The notes below the pieces were generated by a model that saw only the letters and a program-made list of their open reading frames with translations, made no database searches and had not been told where the DNA came from. A program made the translations under genes and the position numbers. DNA of 64,000 bases, from contig NZ_VUAZ01000019.1 in the NCBI RefSeq assembly GCF_009296165.1, positions 62,001-126,000 on the forward strand, given 5' to 3'. Origin of the DNA: Pseudomonas kitaguniensis. GTDB taxonomy: Bacteria > Pseudomonadota > Gammaproteobacteria > Pseudomonadales > Pseudomonadaceae. Positions 28,441-37,586 of this stretch are shown here, piece after piece (within the stretch, counting starts at the first letter, position 1; each line of letters begins with the position of its first letter).

Positions 28441-28986
28441 ATGAGACTCAAGCCCTTCCCCCTGTTTTGCCTACTGTCCATACCGGCGCTGCTACCGGCA
28501 CTCTGCGTTGGCGCCGAGAAGACCGTGTATGGCCTGAACGAATACGCCAAACTGGCAGGCATCGACCTGGAAGTGGCGGCCAAACTCGACACTGGCGCCA
28601 AAACCGCGTCGTTAAGCGCCCGCGACATCAAGCGGTTCAAGCGCAACGGCGAATCCTGGGTACGCTTTTACCTGGCCATCGACACCGCCCATTCCCACCC
28701 CATCGAACGCCCCCTGGCACGCGTGAGCAAAATCAAGCGCCGCGCCGGTGATTACGACCCCGATGAGGACAAGAACTACACCGCCCGCCCAGTGATCGCC
28801 CTGGACATTTGCATGGGCAGCGCTTTACGCAGCATCGAAGTGAACTTGACTGACCGCAGCGCATTCCAATATCCGCTGCTGATCGGCTCCGAAGCCTTGA
28901 AACGCTTTGATGCGCTGGTTGACCCCAGTCTTAAATACGCAGCGGGCAAACCCGCCTGCGCCGCCGACGCTCATACCGCCGAGTAA
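28441..28986 (+). CDS. Periplasmic retropepsin-like (RimB/DUF785) protein
   Basis: A 181-residue protein with an N-terminal signal peptide (LKPFPLFCLLSIPALLPALCVGA, cleavage near Ala-Glu) and a retropepsin-like domain. The aspartic site is KLDTGAKTASL (about residue 50), and GSEALKRFDALVDPS lies near the end. The family is called ATP-dependent zinc protease in databases, but the fold is that of aspartic proteases. The ATG at 28441 directly precedes the signal peptide. It forms a tight three-gene cluster with the transglutaminase-like membrane protein and the ATP-grasp protein, suggesting joint work on a peptide or glutamate tag. Confidence 0.85.
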   Translation: MRLKPFPLFCLLSIPALLPALCVGAEKTVYGLNEYAKLAGIDLEVAAKLDTGAKTASLSARDIKRFKRNGESWVRFYLAIDTAHSHPIERPLARVSKIKRRAGDYDPDEDKNYTARPVIALDICMGSALRSIEVNLTDRSAFQYPLLIGSEALKRFDALVDPSLKYAAGKPACAADAHTAE

Positions 28987-28991
28987 ACTGA

Positions 28992-30524
28992 ATGCGCTCT
29001 CTGACCCTGCACCTGAAAATCCTCATCACCATTTTGGTGGTGCTGGGTATTTCGGTCACCGCCTACCAGATTTTCGTGCTGGGGATCCCCGTCACCGAGG
29101 ACGCCACCGACGACCTGTGGAACATCGACGCCAAGGTCGAGTTCGTCGCCAACCCCAAAGACCCGGTAAAAATCACGATGTTCGTGCCGCCGCTGAGCCG
29201 CGACTTCGTTAGCCTCAATGAAAGTTTCATCTCTAACAATTACGGCGTGAGCGTCAACCGCACCGACGGTAACCGCAAGGTCACCTGGTCGGCACGCCGC
29301 GCCAAGGGCAACCAGACGCTGTATTACCGGCTGGTGCTGACCAAGCGTTACAGCGGCGAAAAGATCAAGATCAAAGGCCCGACCTTCCGTGACAGCATCG
29401 CAGTGGAAGGCCCCGAAAAAATCGCCGCCGAAGCCCTGTTGGCGCCGATCCGCCAGCACTCGGCCGACGTCGAAACCTTTATCACCGAAGCCATCAAGCG
29501 CACCAACAACCTCAGCGACGACAACGTGAAACTGCTGCTGGCGGGCGACCCGTCGACACCGCACAAGGCCAAGATCGTCGAGCTGCTGCTGTCCATCGCG
29601 CATGTGCCGGTCGAAAAGGTCCACACCATTCGTTTGGTCGCCGACCAGCCGCAAACCCCGGAACTGTGGTTGCGCAGCTTTAATGGCAGTGACTGGCTGT
29701 ATTTCAACCCGGAGACCGGCGAGCAAGGCCTGCCGTCAGACCGCCTGTTGTGGTGGACCGGCGATGAAAACCTGATCACGGTCGACGGCGGCAAGAAAGC
29801 CATGGTGACCTTCAGCCTCAACAACAGCGAAATGAACGCGATTCGCCTGGCCAAGCTGACCGACGAAAACACCGACGCCAACTTCCTCGAATACTCGCTG
29901 TACGGCCTGCCGCTGCAAACCCAGCAGACCTTCATGATCATGGTGATGATCCCGATTGGCGTGCTGGTGATTCTGATCCTGCGCAACCTGATCGGCCTGC
30001 AGACGCTGGGCACCTTTACTCCGGTGCTGATTGCCCTGGCGTTTCGCGAGACGCAATTGGGCTTCGGGATAGTGCTGTTTACGATTATTACCGCGCTTGG
30101 CTTGTCGCTCAGGTCGTACCTGGAACACTTGAAGCTACAGATGTTGCCAAGGCTGTCGGTGGTACTGACCTTCGTGGTGGTGCTGATTGCGGCCATCAGC
30201 CTGTTCAGCCACAAGCTGGGCCTGGAGCGCGGGCTGTCGGTGGCGCTGTTCCCGATGGTGATTTTGACCATGACCATCGAACGCCTGTCGATCACTTGGG
30301 AAGAGCGCGGCGCCAACCATGCGCTGAAAGTGGCGATTGGTACGCTGTTCGCCGCATCGCTCGCGCACATCATCATGAGCGTGCCGGAACTGATCTACTT
30401 TGTGTTCACCTTCCCGGCGATCCTGCTGATCCTGGTGGGTTTCATGCTGGCCATGGGGCGTTATCGCGGCTACCGCCTGACCGAGCTGGTGCGGTTCAAA
30501 GCCTTCTTGAAGGCTGACCAGTAA
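28992..30524 (+). CDS. Membrane protein with inactive transglutaminase domain (7TM)
   Basis: A 510-residue membrane protein. One N-terminal helix (LKILITILVVLGISVTAYQIF) anchors a periplasmic domain of about 270 residues of the inactive-transglutaminase fold. Seven hydrophobic helices follow, from FMIMVMIPIGVLVILILRNL near residue 315 to ELIYFVFTFPAILLILVGF near 465. The usual Cys-His-Asp transglutaminase triad is not seen, consistent with the family name. It starts five bases after the retropepsin gene and its stop overlaps the next start. The role is not known; a link to envelope peptides or osmotic adaptation is inference. Confidence 0.87.
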   Translation: MRSLTLHLKILITILVVLGISVTAYQIFVLGIPVTEDATDDLWNIDAKVEFVANPKDPVKITMFVPPLSRDFVSLNESFISNNYGVSVNRTDGNRKVTWSARRAKGNQTLYYRLVLTKRYSGEKIKIKGPTFRDSIAVEGPEKIAAEALLAPIRQHSADVETFITEAIKRTNNLSDDNVKLLLAGDPSTPHKAKIVELLLSIAHVPVEKVHTIRLVADQPQTPELWLRSFNGSDWLYFNPETGEQGLPSDRLLWWTGDENLITVDGGKKAMVTFSLNNSEMNAIRLAKLTDENTDANFLEYSLYGLPLQTQQTFMIMVMIPIGVLVILILRNLIGLQTLGTFTPVLIALAFRETQLGFGIVLFTIITALGLSLRSYLEHLKLQMLPRLSVVLTFVVVLIAAISLFSHKLGLERGLSVALFPMVILTMTIERLSITWEERGANHALKVAIGTLFAASLAHIIMSVPELIYFVFTFPAILLILVGFMLAMGRYRGYRLTELVRFKAFLKADQ

Positions 30525-31510
30525 TGTTCGGCTTCTGGAAGACCTGGAAGGCCCTCGAAGCGCGGGGGATCATGGGCATCAACCGGCGTAACGCCGATTA
30601 TGTGCTCAAGTACAACAAGCGCAGCCTGTACCCGATTGTGGATGACAAGATCATCACCAAGGAACGGGCGATCGCGGCCGGCATCCATGTGCCGGAAATG
30701 TACGGAATCATTTCTACCGAAAAAGAAATCGACAAGCTCGAAGACATCCTCAAAGGCCGCACCGACTTCGTGATCAAGCCGGCGCAAGGCGCTGGCGGTG
30801 ACGGCATTCTGGTGATCGCCGACCGTTTTGAGGGGCGCTATCGCACGGTGTCGGGCAAACTGCTGACCCACGAGGAAATCCAGCATCAGATTTCCAGCAT
30901 CCTCACCGGCTTGTATTCGTTGGGCGGCCACCGTGACCGCGCGCTGATCGAATACCGCGTGGTGCCCGACCAGATCTTCAAGAGCATCAGTTACGAAGGC
31001 GTGCCGGACATCCGCATCATCGTGCTGATGGGCTACCCGGTGATGGCCATGCTGCGCTTGCCGACCCGCCAGTCCGGCGGCAAGGCCAACCTGCACCAGG
31101 GCGCGATTGGCGTGGGCGTCGACCTGGCCACCGGCCTGACCCTGCGCGGCACCTGGTTGAACAGCATCATTACCAAACACCCCGACACCACCAACGCGGT
31201 GGACGGCGTGCAATTGCCCAACTGGGACGGTTTCATGAAGCTCGCCGCCAGTTGCTACGAGCTGTGCGGGCTCGGTTATATCGGCGTGGACATGGTGTTG
31301 GACCAGGAAAAAGGCCCGCTGATTCTTGAGCTGAATGCGCGGCCGGGGCTGAATATCCAAATCGCCAACGACTGTGGCCTGACCTTGCGCACGCATGCGG
31401 TGGAAGCGCGCCTGGAGGCATTGAAAGCCGCCGGCGTGACGGAGACCGCGCAAGAACGGGTGAATTTTGTGCAAGAGATGTTCGGGCACATCCCGCCGGT
31501 TGAAGGCTGA
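30524..31510 (+). CDS. Alpha-L-glutamate ligase-like ATP-grasp protein
   Basis: A 328-residue ATP-grasp protein of the RimK-like family. ATP-binding features include FVIKPAQGAGGDGILVI (about residue 82), the IEYRVVPDQIF strand, and the metal-binding GPLILELNARPGLNIQIAN near residue 265. Family members form amide bonds between glutamate and an acceptor carboxylate. It overlaps the end of the transglutaminase-like gene by one base, so translation is coupled. With the retropepsin it forms a possible peptide-adding and peptide-removing pair. Confidence 0.88.
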   Translation: MFGFWKTWKALEARGIMGINRRNADYVLKYNKRSLYPIVDDKIITKERAIAAGIHVPEMYGIISTEKEIDKLEDILKGRTDFVIKPAQGAGGDGILVIADRFEGRYRTVSGKLLTHEEIQHQISSILTGLYSLGGHRDRALIEYRVVPDQIFKSISYEGVPDIRIIVLMGYPVMAMLRLPTRQSGGKANLHQGAIGVGVDLATGLTLRGTWLNSIITKHPDTTNAVDGVQLPNWDGFMKLAASCYELCGLGYIGVDMVLDQEKGPLILELNARPGLNIQIANDCGLTLRTHAVEARLEALKAAGVTETAQERVNFVQEMFGHIPPVEG

Positions 31511-31600
31511 ACACCCATCCAATGTGGGAGCGGGCTCTAGGACCAAACCCTTCGGGGGACTACAATCGCCTCCCCCACGTAAACGGCTGATCCACCCCGC

Positions 31601-32944
31601 ATGTCGACCTGTTCCGTATACCCGCTGCCCTACCGGGCCAACCCCGCAGAGTACTTTGCGACGATTCGCCATGCCCCAGGCGCCGTGCTGCTCGACAGCG
31701 GCCGCCCGGTTGCCGAGCGCGGGCGTTACGACCTGCTGAGCGCGTGGCCAGAAACGACGTTGACGGTATCGCCTGACGAAAGCGGAAGTGATTTCCTGCA
31801 ACGACTGCGCAAAAACCTGACGCAGTTGGGTGAAGCGGCGCTGCCCACCGGTTACGAGCTTCCGTTTGCCGGCGGCTTGATCGGCTACCTGAGCTACGAC
31901 TTTGGCCGGCACCTGGAGCAAATGCCACACCCGGCCGTAGACGATTTGCACCTGCCGGATGCGCGCTTTGGGTTGTACGCTTGGGCGCTGGTCAGCGATC
32001 ACCAGGCGCAGACCAGCCAACTGGTGTTTCACCCCTCGCTGGCTGACAGCCAACGGCAACGGTTGATCGCGTTGTTCAGCCAGCGCGTTGTCGCCACACA
32101 CGCGACGTTTAAACTGCAAGGCCCAATGGCCCCGGACCTGACTGCCGAGGCTTACCGCCAAGCCATCGTGCGCATCCAGAACTACATCCAGGCGGGCGAT
32201 TGTTACCAAGTCAACTTCGCGCAGCGCTTTCGCGCGCCGTACAGCGGCGATCCATGGGTCGCCTATTGCGCCCTGCGTGAAGCCTGCCCTACGCCGTTTT
32301 CCGGCTTCCAAAGCCTGCCGGATGACGGCGCGGTGCTGAGCCTGTCGCCAGAGCGTTTCGTCAAGATCAGCGAACGCCACGTCGAAACCCGGCCGATCAA
32401 AGGCACTCGCCCGCGCGGCTTGACGCCCGAAGAAGACGCCGCCAACGCCGCCGAACTGCTGGCCAGCCCCAAGGATCGCGCAGAAAACCTGATGATCGTC
32501 GACCTGCTGCGCAACGACCTCGGCCGCACCTGCCGCACGGGCTCGGTGAAGGTGCCGGAGTTGTTCAGCCTCGAAAGCTACCCCAACGTGCACCACTTGG
32601 TGAGCAGCGTGACCGGCGAGTTGGCCGACCACAAAGACGCGCTCGACCTGATCGCCGGCAGCTTCCCCGGCGGCTCCATCACGGGCGCCCCGAAGATTCG
32701 CGCGATGCACATCATCGACGAGCTGGAGCCGACCCGACGCGGGTTGTACTGCGGTTCGCTGGTGTACCTGGACGTGCGCGGCGAGATGGACAGTTCCATC
32801 GCGATTCGCAGCCTGCTGGCCAAAGATGGGCAGGTGTGTTGCTGGGGCGGCGGCGGGATTGTGGCCGACTCACAGTGGGAAGCGGAATATCAAGAGTCGC
32901 TGACCAAGGTACGCGTGTTGTTACACACGTTGGAAAGCCTGTAG
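31601..32944 (+). CDS. pabB: Aminodeoxychorismate synthase component I
   Basis: A 447-residue chorismate-utilising enzyme that, with PabA, makes 4-amino-4-deoxychorismate for folate. The C-terminal catalytic half contains GDCYQVNFAQRF, FSGFQSLPDDGAVLSLSPERF, the lysine-bearing PIKGTRPRG and FPGGSITGAPKIRAM. The N-terminus (VYPLPYRANPAEYF) is the usual PabB start. There is no fused aminotransferase or lyase domain. Its position near cysH agrees with the P. aeruginosa order. Confidence 0.94.
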   Translation: MSTCSVYPLPYRANPAEYFATIRHAPGAVLLDSGRPVAERGRYDLLSAWPETTLTVSPDESGSDFLQRLRKNLTQLGEAALPTGYELPFAGGLIGYLSYDFGRHLEQMPHPAVDDLHLPDARFGLYAWALVSDHQAQTSQLVFHPSLADSQRQRLIALFSQRVVATHATFKLQGPMAPDLTAEAYRQAIVRIQNYIQAGDCYQVNFAQRFRAPYSGDPWVAYCALREACPTPFSGFQSLPDDGAVLSLSPERFVKISERHVETRPIKGTRPRGLTPEEDAANAAELLASPKDRAENLMIVDLLRNDLGRTCRTGSVKVPELFSLESYPNVHHLVSSVTGELADHKDALDLIAGSFPGGSITGAPKIRAMHIIDELEPTRRGLYCGSLVYLDVRGEMDSSIAIRSLLAKDGQVCCWGGGGIVADSQWEAEYQESLTKVRVLLHTLESL

Positions 32945-33141
32945 CGCCCCGCGCTTATTGGCAGTGCAACCTTGAGCCGAACACTGGCAAAAGCCTGAAT
33001 CAGAACGGCGGTGGACGCAGTATCAGCCGGGGGATAGCGTCCGGCAGTTCATCCGCCGTCTGTGAAGGATCACATGAAGCGACTGCCTACTCGTCAGAAA
33101 TTATTTCCGGGATTGCATATCCTCCGAACCACACCTACTAT

Positions 33142-33156
33142 CTCCCATATTGGGAG
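33142..33156 (+). promoter_or_regulatory. Palindrome overlapping the toxin ribosome-binding site
   Basis: CTCCCA and TGGGAG pair around TAT, ten bases before the higB start. The right arm is the ribosome-binding GGGAGG itself, so the hairpin could restrain toxin translation; it could equally be the antitoxin operator. Confidence 0.5.
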
Positions 33157-33165
33157 GTACCAGCG

Positions 33166-33468
33166 ATGCGCATAATCGCTTTATCTACCCTACGAATTTT
33201 CTGGGAAAGCCACCCCGCTTATGCGGATGCGAAAACGCCGCTGGCTGAGCTGTATCGTCACCTGGAAAAGGCCCTTTACCCGACACCGCAAGCACTCAAG
33301 GCCGCGCTCAGAACCGCGAGCATTCTTAAAAGCGGCAGGGTTGTATTCAACGTGGGCGGCAACAAGTATCGAGTCATCATAGCGATCGATTATCAGCGAC
33401 AACTTGGGTTCATACGTTTTGTAGGCACCCATGCCCAGTACGATCAGATCAACGCGGAGAGCGTGTAA
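33166..33468 (+). CDS. higB: HigB-type mRNA interferase toxin
   Basis: A 100-residue HigB toxin (RelE-like fold), which cleaves mRNA on the ribosome. MRIIALSTLRIFWESHPAYADA is the typical opening, and FNVGGNKYRVIIAIDYQRQLGFIRFVGTHAQYDQI is the conserved core, with the C-terminal tyrosine-aspartate used in catalysis. The toxin precedes its antitoxin and overlaps it by one base (TAATG), the reversed order characteristic of higBA. The open frame further upstream is rejected because the family start is at 33166. Confidence 0.93.
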   Translation: MRIIALSTLRIFWESHPAYADAKTPLAELYRHLEKALYPTPQALKAALRTASILKSGRVVFNVGGNKYRVIIAIDYQRQLGFIRFVGTHAQYDQINAESV

Positions 33469-33824
33469 TGAACATCAAACCGATTCATTCCCAAGAAGAT
33501 CTGGCCGCTGCCCTGGCGCGCGTGGAGCAGCTATGGGAAGCCGCCGTCGGCTCACCCGAGGGCGACGAGCTGGAAATTCTTGCCGTGCTCATTGAGAAGT
33601 ACGAGGCGGAACACTTTCCAATGCCGGCGTCGGACCCGGTGGAAGCGATTAAATTTCGCATGGAGCAATTAGGCCTTACCGCGCGTGACCTGGAGCCGTT
33701 TATAGGCACGAGCGGGCGCGTTTCCGAAGTGCTGAACCACAAGCGCAAGCTGAGCGTGTCGATGATCAAACGCCTGCACGCCGGCCTGCGCATCCCTTAC
33801 GAGCGCCTGCTCGCAGAGGCTTGA
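33468..33824 (+). CDS. higA: HigA-type antitoxin with helix-turn-helix
   Basis: A 118-residue antitoxin with an XRE-type helix-turn-helix in its C-terminal half (IKFRMEQLGLTARDLEPFIGTSGRVSEVLNHKRKLS) and a helical N-terminus. It neutralises HigB and represses the operon by binding upstream palindromes. The start overlaps the toxin stop, coupling their translation. Confidence 0.93.
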   Translation: MNIKPIHSQEDLAAALARVEQLWEAAVGSPEGDELEILAVLIEKYEAEHFPMPASDPVEAIKFRMEQLGLTARDLEPFIGTSGRVSEVLNHKRKLSVSMIKRLHAGLRIPYERLLAEA

Positions 33825-33987
33825 CACATTCAAATGTGGGGCTTGCTCGCGATGAGACCCTCAGCCCCACTCCATCCCCTGCAGGCCAACGGCCGATTCA
33901 AGCTCGCCACCGCAACGCAAGGCGGTTTTTGATACCATCGTTCCCCTATAGAGCGCCAAGCGCCACTGACCTGCAGGAACCGTGCTG

Positions 33988-34722
33988 ATGAACCAAGCCT
34001 TCGACGTCGCTGAACTCGCCGCGACTTATGCCAACAAATCCGCTCAGGACATTCTCAAACTGGCGTTCAGCCAGTTCGGCGATGACCTGTGGATTTCCTT
34101 CAGCGGTGCCGAAGACGTGGTGCTGGTAGACATGGCCTGGAAGCTGAACAAGCAGGTCAAAGTCTTCAGCCTCGACACTGGCCGCCTGCACCCGGAAACC
34201 TACCGGTTTATCGAGCAGGTGCGCGAGTTCTACAAGATCGACATCGAATTGATTTCGCCGGACCAAAGCAAACTGGAACCGTTCGTCAAGCAAAAGGGCC
34301 TGTTCAGCTTCTATAAAGATGGCCACGGCGAATGCTGCGGCGTGCGCAAGATCGAGCCGCTGCGGCGCAAACTCTCTGGCGTGAGCGCCTGGGCCACCGG
34401 CCAACGCCGCGACCAGAGCCCCGGCACCCGCAGCCAGGTGGCGGCGCTGGAAATCGACAGGGCGTTCTCGACCGCGGAACGCACCCTGTACAAATTCAAC
34501 CCGCTGGCGCAGATGACCAGCGAGGAAGTCTGGGGTTACATCCGCATGCTGGAGCTGCCGTATAACAGCCTGCATGAGCGCGGTTTTATCAGCATTGGCT
34601 GCGAGCCCTGCACCCGCCCGGTGCTGCCGAACCAGCACGAGCGCGAAGGCCGCTGGTGGTGGGAAGAAGCCACGCAAAAGGAGTGCGGGTTGCACGCCGG
34701 GAATATCATCAGCAAGGCGTGA
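33988..34722 (+). CDS. cysH: Phosphoadenylyl/adenylyl-sulfate reductase
   Basis: A 244-residue thioredoxin-dependent reductase for assimilatory sulfate reduction, forming sulfite. The P-loop-like [15 protein letters not shown] and the [10 protein letters not shown] motif bind the nucleotide. Paired cysteines in ECCGVRK and IGCEPCTRP are the iron-sulfur ligands that mark APS-type reductases, so APS is the likely substrate, as in P. aeruginosa. The ATG at 33988 has AGGA nine bases upstream; a GTG two codons earlier is less well spaced. Confidence 0.94.
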   Translation: MNQAFDVAELAATYANKSAQDILKLAFSQFGDDLWISFSGAEDVVLVDMAWKLNKQVKVFSLDTGRLHPETYRFIEQVREFYKIDIELISPDQSKLEPFVKQKGLFSFYKDGHGECCGVRKIEPLRRKLSGVSAWATGQRRDQSPGTRSQVAALEIDRAFSTAERTLYKFNPLAQMTSEEVWGYIRMLELPYNSLHERGFISIGCEPCTRPVLPNQHEREGRWWWEEATQKECGLHAGNIISKA

Positions 34723-34753
34723 GCTAACGCCAGTAATTAACCAGGGGCAGTTC

Positions 34754-35470
34754 ATGCGCATCCTCGTGGTCAACGTCAACACCACTGAATCCATCACCGA
34801 AACCATCGCCCAGCAAGCCCGGGCCGTGGCCTCGCCAGGCACCGAAATTGTCGGGCTCACGCCGTACTTCGGCGCCGAATCGGTAGAGGGCAATTTTGAA
34901 AGCTACCTGGCGGCCATCGCGGTGATGGACCGGGTGATGGCCTACGACCAGCCGTTTGATGCGGTGATTCAGGCAGGTTACGGCGAACACGGCCGTGAAG
35001 GTTTGCAGGAATTGCTGAACGTGCCGGTGGTGGACATCACCGAGGCCGCCGCCAGCACCGCCATGTTTCTGGGGCATGCCTATTCGGTGGTCACCACCCT
35101 GGACCGCACCGTGCCGCTGATCGAGGACCGCCTGAAACTTGCCGGCCTGTACCAGCGCTGCGCCTCGGTGCGTGCCAGCGGCATGGCGGTGCTGGAACTG
35201 GAAGAAGACCCGCTGGCCGCGATGGAAGCCATCGTGCGCCAGGCGGAACTGGCCATCCGTGAGGACAAGGCCGAGGTAATCTGCCTGGGCTGCGGCGGCA
35301 TGGCCGGGCTGGATGAACAGATTCGCCAGCGCACCGGCGTGCCGGTAGTGGATGGCGTGACGGCGGCGGTGACCATTGCCGAATCGCTGGTGCGGTTGGG
35401 GTTGTCGACGTCGAAGATCAGGACCTATGCCACGCCACGCCCGAAAAAGATCATCGGTTGGCCGCGCTGA
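34754..35470 (+). CDS. Asp/Glu/hydantoin racemase family protein
   Basis: A 238-residue member of the aspartate/glutamate/hydantoin racemase family. It starts MRILVVNVNTTESITETI, and the two catalytic cysteine regions appear as a weak first site and CLGCGGMAGLDEQIRQRTGVPVVDGV. In the first half the usual cysteine near AGYGEHGREGL is replaced by Gly-Tyr-Gly, so racemase activity is uncertain. The longer frame from 34574 overlaps cysH and is not used. The substrate is unknown. Confidence 0.8.
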   Translation: MRILVVNVNTTESITETIAQQARAVASPGTEIVGLTPYFGAESVEGNFESYLAAIAVMDRVMAYDQPFDAVIQAGYGEHGREGLQELLNVPVVDITEAAASTAMFLGHAYSVVTTLDRTVPLIEDRLKLAGLYQRCASVRASGMAVLELEEDPLAAMEAIVRQAELAIREDKAEVICLGCGGMAGLDEQIRQRTGVPVVDGVTAAVTIAESLVRLGLSTSKIRTYATPRPKKIIGWPR

Positions 35471-35521
35471 ACCGAGGCGCGGCCATCGCGAGCAAGCCCG
35501 GCTCCCACAGGGCCGCAAGCT

Positions 35522-35620
35522 GGTTACATCACCGGGGCCAGCCTGACCATTGATGGCGGTTTCAGCGCCCAGGTTTCCGGCGGCACGGCAACAGGGGGCG
35601 CGAGCCCCCTTCCACCTTAG
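35522..35620 (+). pseudogene. Remnant of a short-chain dehydrogenase C-terminus
   Basis: Only the last part of a short-chain dehydrogenase/reductase is left. GYITGASLTIDGGFSAQ is the hallmark C-terminal strand of that family, followed in frame by a low-complexity tail and a stop. No N-terminal domain or start codon precedes it; upstream is a REP-like sequence. A deletion has probably removed the rest. It overlaps the end of the convergent HAD gene by a few bases. Confidence 0.55.
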
Positions 35621-36306
35621 CGCAGGGGCGGCAGGCCGTAGGCTGCGAGATCAAAGTCCGCGAGTTTGCGGATGATCTGGTCGGCGTGGTGATACTTGCT
35701 GTCGGCCATGGCTTCATCCGGCACGGCGATGGCGGTCATGTTGGCGGCCTTCGCGGCGGTTACACCGAACGGCGAATCCTCGAACACCAGGCAATCCTGC
35801 GGCGCTACGCCCAGGCGGCGCGCGGCGGTCAGGAAGATGTCCGGCGAGGGTTTGGCGGCGCCGACTTCCGGGTCGTCAGCGGTGACGATGGTGCCGAACA
35901 GGCTAAACCACTCGCGGTGTAACGTGGTTTTGTGGCCGAACGAATTGCGCGACGAGCTGGTGCCCACGGCGATGGGGATGTTATGCGCCTTCAAGTGGCG
36001 CACCAGCGCTTCGGCGCCAGGCATGCCCAACGCCTTGGGGAACCGCTCGCTCATCAACGGCTCACGAATTTCGAGGAATTCAGCCGGCGTGATCGGCAAA
36101 TCCAGGGCCTTGACCACGTACTCGGCCAAGTCCTGGGCGCCACGGCCGATGATGTGCTGCTTGATCCCCCAGTCATACGTACGACCATAACGTTCGGCGA
36201 TGATCTGTGTGACTTCGGTGTAGATGCCTTCGGTGTCCAGCAACAACCCGTCCATATCGAAAATCACGGCCTTGATCGGACCGACTGCAGTACGCGGTGC
36301 ATTCAT
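35617..36306 (-). CDS. HAD-superfamily hydrolase, subfamily IA
   Basis: A 229-residue phosphatase-like protein. Motif I FDMDGLLLDTEG, motif II VGTSSSR, the motif III lysine in AAKPSPDIF and motif IV CLVFEDSPFGV are all present, along with a small helical cap. Substrates in this family include phosphoglycolate, sugar phosphates and pseudouridine phosphate; none can be chosen here. The ATG at 36306 (MNAPRTAVGPIKAVIF) is used because the longer upstream frame has no similarity. Confidence 0.9.
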   Translation of the reverse strand: MNAPRTAVGPIKAVIFDMDGLLLDTEGIYTEVTQIIAERYGRTYDWGIKQHIIGRGAQDLAEYVVKALDLPITPAEFLEIREPLMSERFPKALGMPGAEALVRHLKAHNIPIAVGTSSSRNSFGHKTTLHREWFSLFGTIVTADDPEVGAAKPSPDIFLTAARRLGVAPQDCLVFEDSPFGVTAAKAANMTAIAVPDEAMADSKYHHADQIIRKLADFDLAAYGLPPLR

Positions 36307-36415
36307 CACAACAAAACCTTGAGCGGAAGACAAAAAGGATTCAGCACAATAACGGCCACGCTGACCGGCAAGCAACCCTTTAGACTGTGCGCCTGCCCTT
36401 TTGAAGTGCCCTGTG

Positions 36416-36772
36416 ATGCTCTACCGTCTAGCCGCCGACAGCCTGGTGCTGTTTCATTTGAGTTTTATTCTGTTCGTGCTGTTCGGCGGCTTGCTTGCGC
36501 TCAAGTGGCGCCCAGTGCTGTGGCTGCACCTACCGGCGGTGGCGTGGGGCATTGCGGTCGAAATGCTCCACCTGCCCTGCCCGCTGACCCGCTGGGAAAA
36601 CCTCTTTCGCCACCTCGCCGGGCAAGACGGCTATGGCGGCGGGTTTATCGAGCACTACCTTCTCGCGCTGATTTATCCCGCCGGGCTGACGCCGAACATT
36701 CAATTGATGCTGGGAACGGTGGTGGTGGTGATCAACATCGCCGTGTATGCGCGACTGATCAAAAAAGCCTAG
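36416..36772 (+). CDS. DUF2784 membrane protein
   Basis: A 118-residue small membrane protein of the DUF2784 family, with helices near residues 10-30, 38-55 and 90-110. The conserved PLTRWENLFRHLAGQDGYGGGFIEHYL loop lies between helices. No function is known. The ATG at 36416 is preferred over an upstream TTG. Confidence 0.82.
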   Translation: MLYRLAADSLVLFHLSFILFVLFGGLLALKWRPVLWLHLPAVAWGIAVEMLHLPCPLTRWENLFRHLAGQDGYGGGFIEHYLLALIYPAGLTPNIQLMLGTVVVVINIAVYARLIKKA

Positions 36773-36842
36773 GCCTGGACAGGTTTGAGACAGCTTGGCT
36801 GGTGAAGAATCAGTCTCCCTCATTCCGTTCGTAGACGCGCCC

Positions 36843-37421
36843 ATGTCCGAAGCCTTCGAAGTCCCCAGCCCCCACGAAAAACACATCGAACACACCACCG
36901 AACATGCCCACGGCCGGGGCGACAATTTCGCCAGCCGCATTGCCGTGATGACCGCGCTGATGGCCACCCTCGGCGCGATGCTTAGCTACCAGGCCGGCTC
37001 CACCGAAAGCGAAGCGGCGATGGACAAAAACAACGCCGCCATCATCAAGACCGAAGCCGCCAACCAGTGGAACTACTACCAGGCCAAATCCAGCCGACAA
37101 AACCTGGCGGAGTTGGCCACGCATATTCCGGGGGTTGATGCTGCGCATTACAAGGACGAGATTGAGCGCTACAAGAGCCAGAAAGAACAGGTGCGCCAGC
37201 AAGCCGAGAAGCTTGAGGCCACCTCAAAGGCCTGGGATGAGAAATCCGAAGAAGCGCTGCACCAGCACCACCGCTGGGCGCAGGCGATGACCGCGATTCA
37301 GATCGCGATTTCGTTGGCGGCAATCACCTTGCTGACGCGCAAGGAATGGTTGAAGCGCATGTCATACACCGCCGGCGGCGTTGCAGTGGTGCTCGGCAGC
37401 CTGGCATGGCTGCACCTCTAA
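36843..37421 (+). CDS. DUF4337 membrane protein
   Basis: A 192-residue protein with an N-terminal helix (ASRIAVMTALMATLGAMLSYQ), a long charged coiled-coil region (EIERYKSQKEQVRQQAEKLEATSKAWDEK, described as residues 105-140) and two C-terminal helices. This is the DUF4337 pattern of small inner-membrane proteins of unknown role. The ATG at 36843 is used, giving the usual N-terminus before the first helix. Confidence 0.82.
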   Translation: MSEAFEVPSPHEKHIEHTTEHAHGRGDNFASRIAVMTALMATLGAMLSYQAGSTESEAAMDKNNAAIIKTEAANQWNYYQAKSSRQNLAELATHIPGVDAAHYKDEIERYKSQKEQVRQQAEKLEATSKAWDEKSEEALHQHHRWAQAMTAIQIAISLAAITLLTRKEWLKRMSYTAGGVAVVLGSLAWLHL

Positions 37422-37438
37422 GCGCATAACCCGCCCCC

Positions 37439-37462
37439 GTGGCGAGCGGGCTTGCTCGCCAC
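37439..37462. repeat. REP-like palindrome
   Basis: GTGGCGAGC and GCTCGCCAC pair around GGGCTT, just past the DUF4337 gene, and could act as its transcript end. Confidence 0.8.
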
Positions 37463-37586
37463 AACAGCAAAGACCACAAGGGCGCTATTACCTTGACCGC
37501 TGTTATCTTCAAGTTGGGCTCTGCCATCGCATCGCTATATAGTAAAAGGTATAACGACCAGCACAGCCTGATTTGAGGACATACCG

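Noticed and set aside
30470..32710. 746-codon minus-strand open frame
   Set aside because: It is a shadow of the GC-rich ATP-grasp and pabB genes on the plus strand, whose motifs are clear.
33830..33860. CRISPR-like or other repeat around GTGGGGCTTGCTCGCG
   Set aside because: Single truncated REP half-site; no regular array occurs anywhere in the window.
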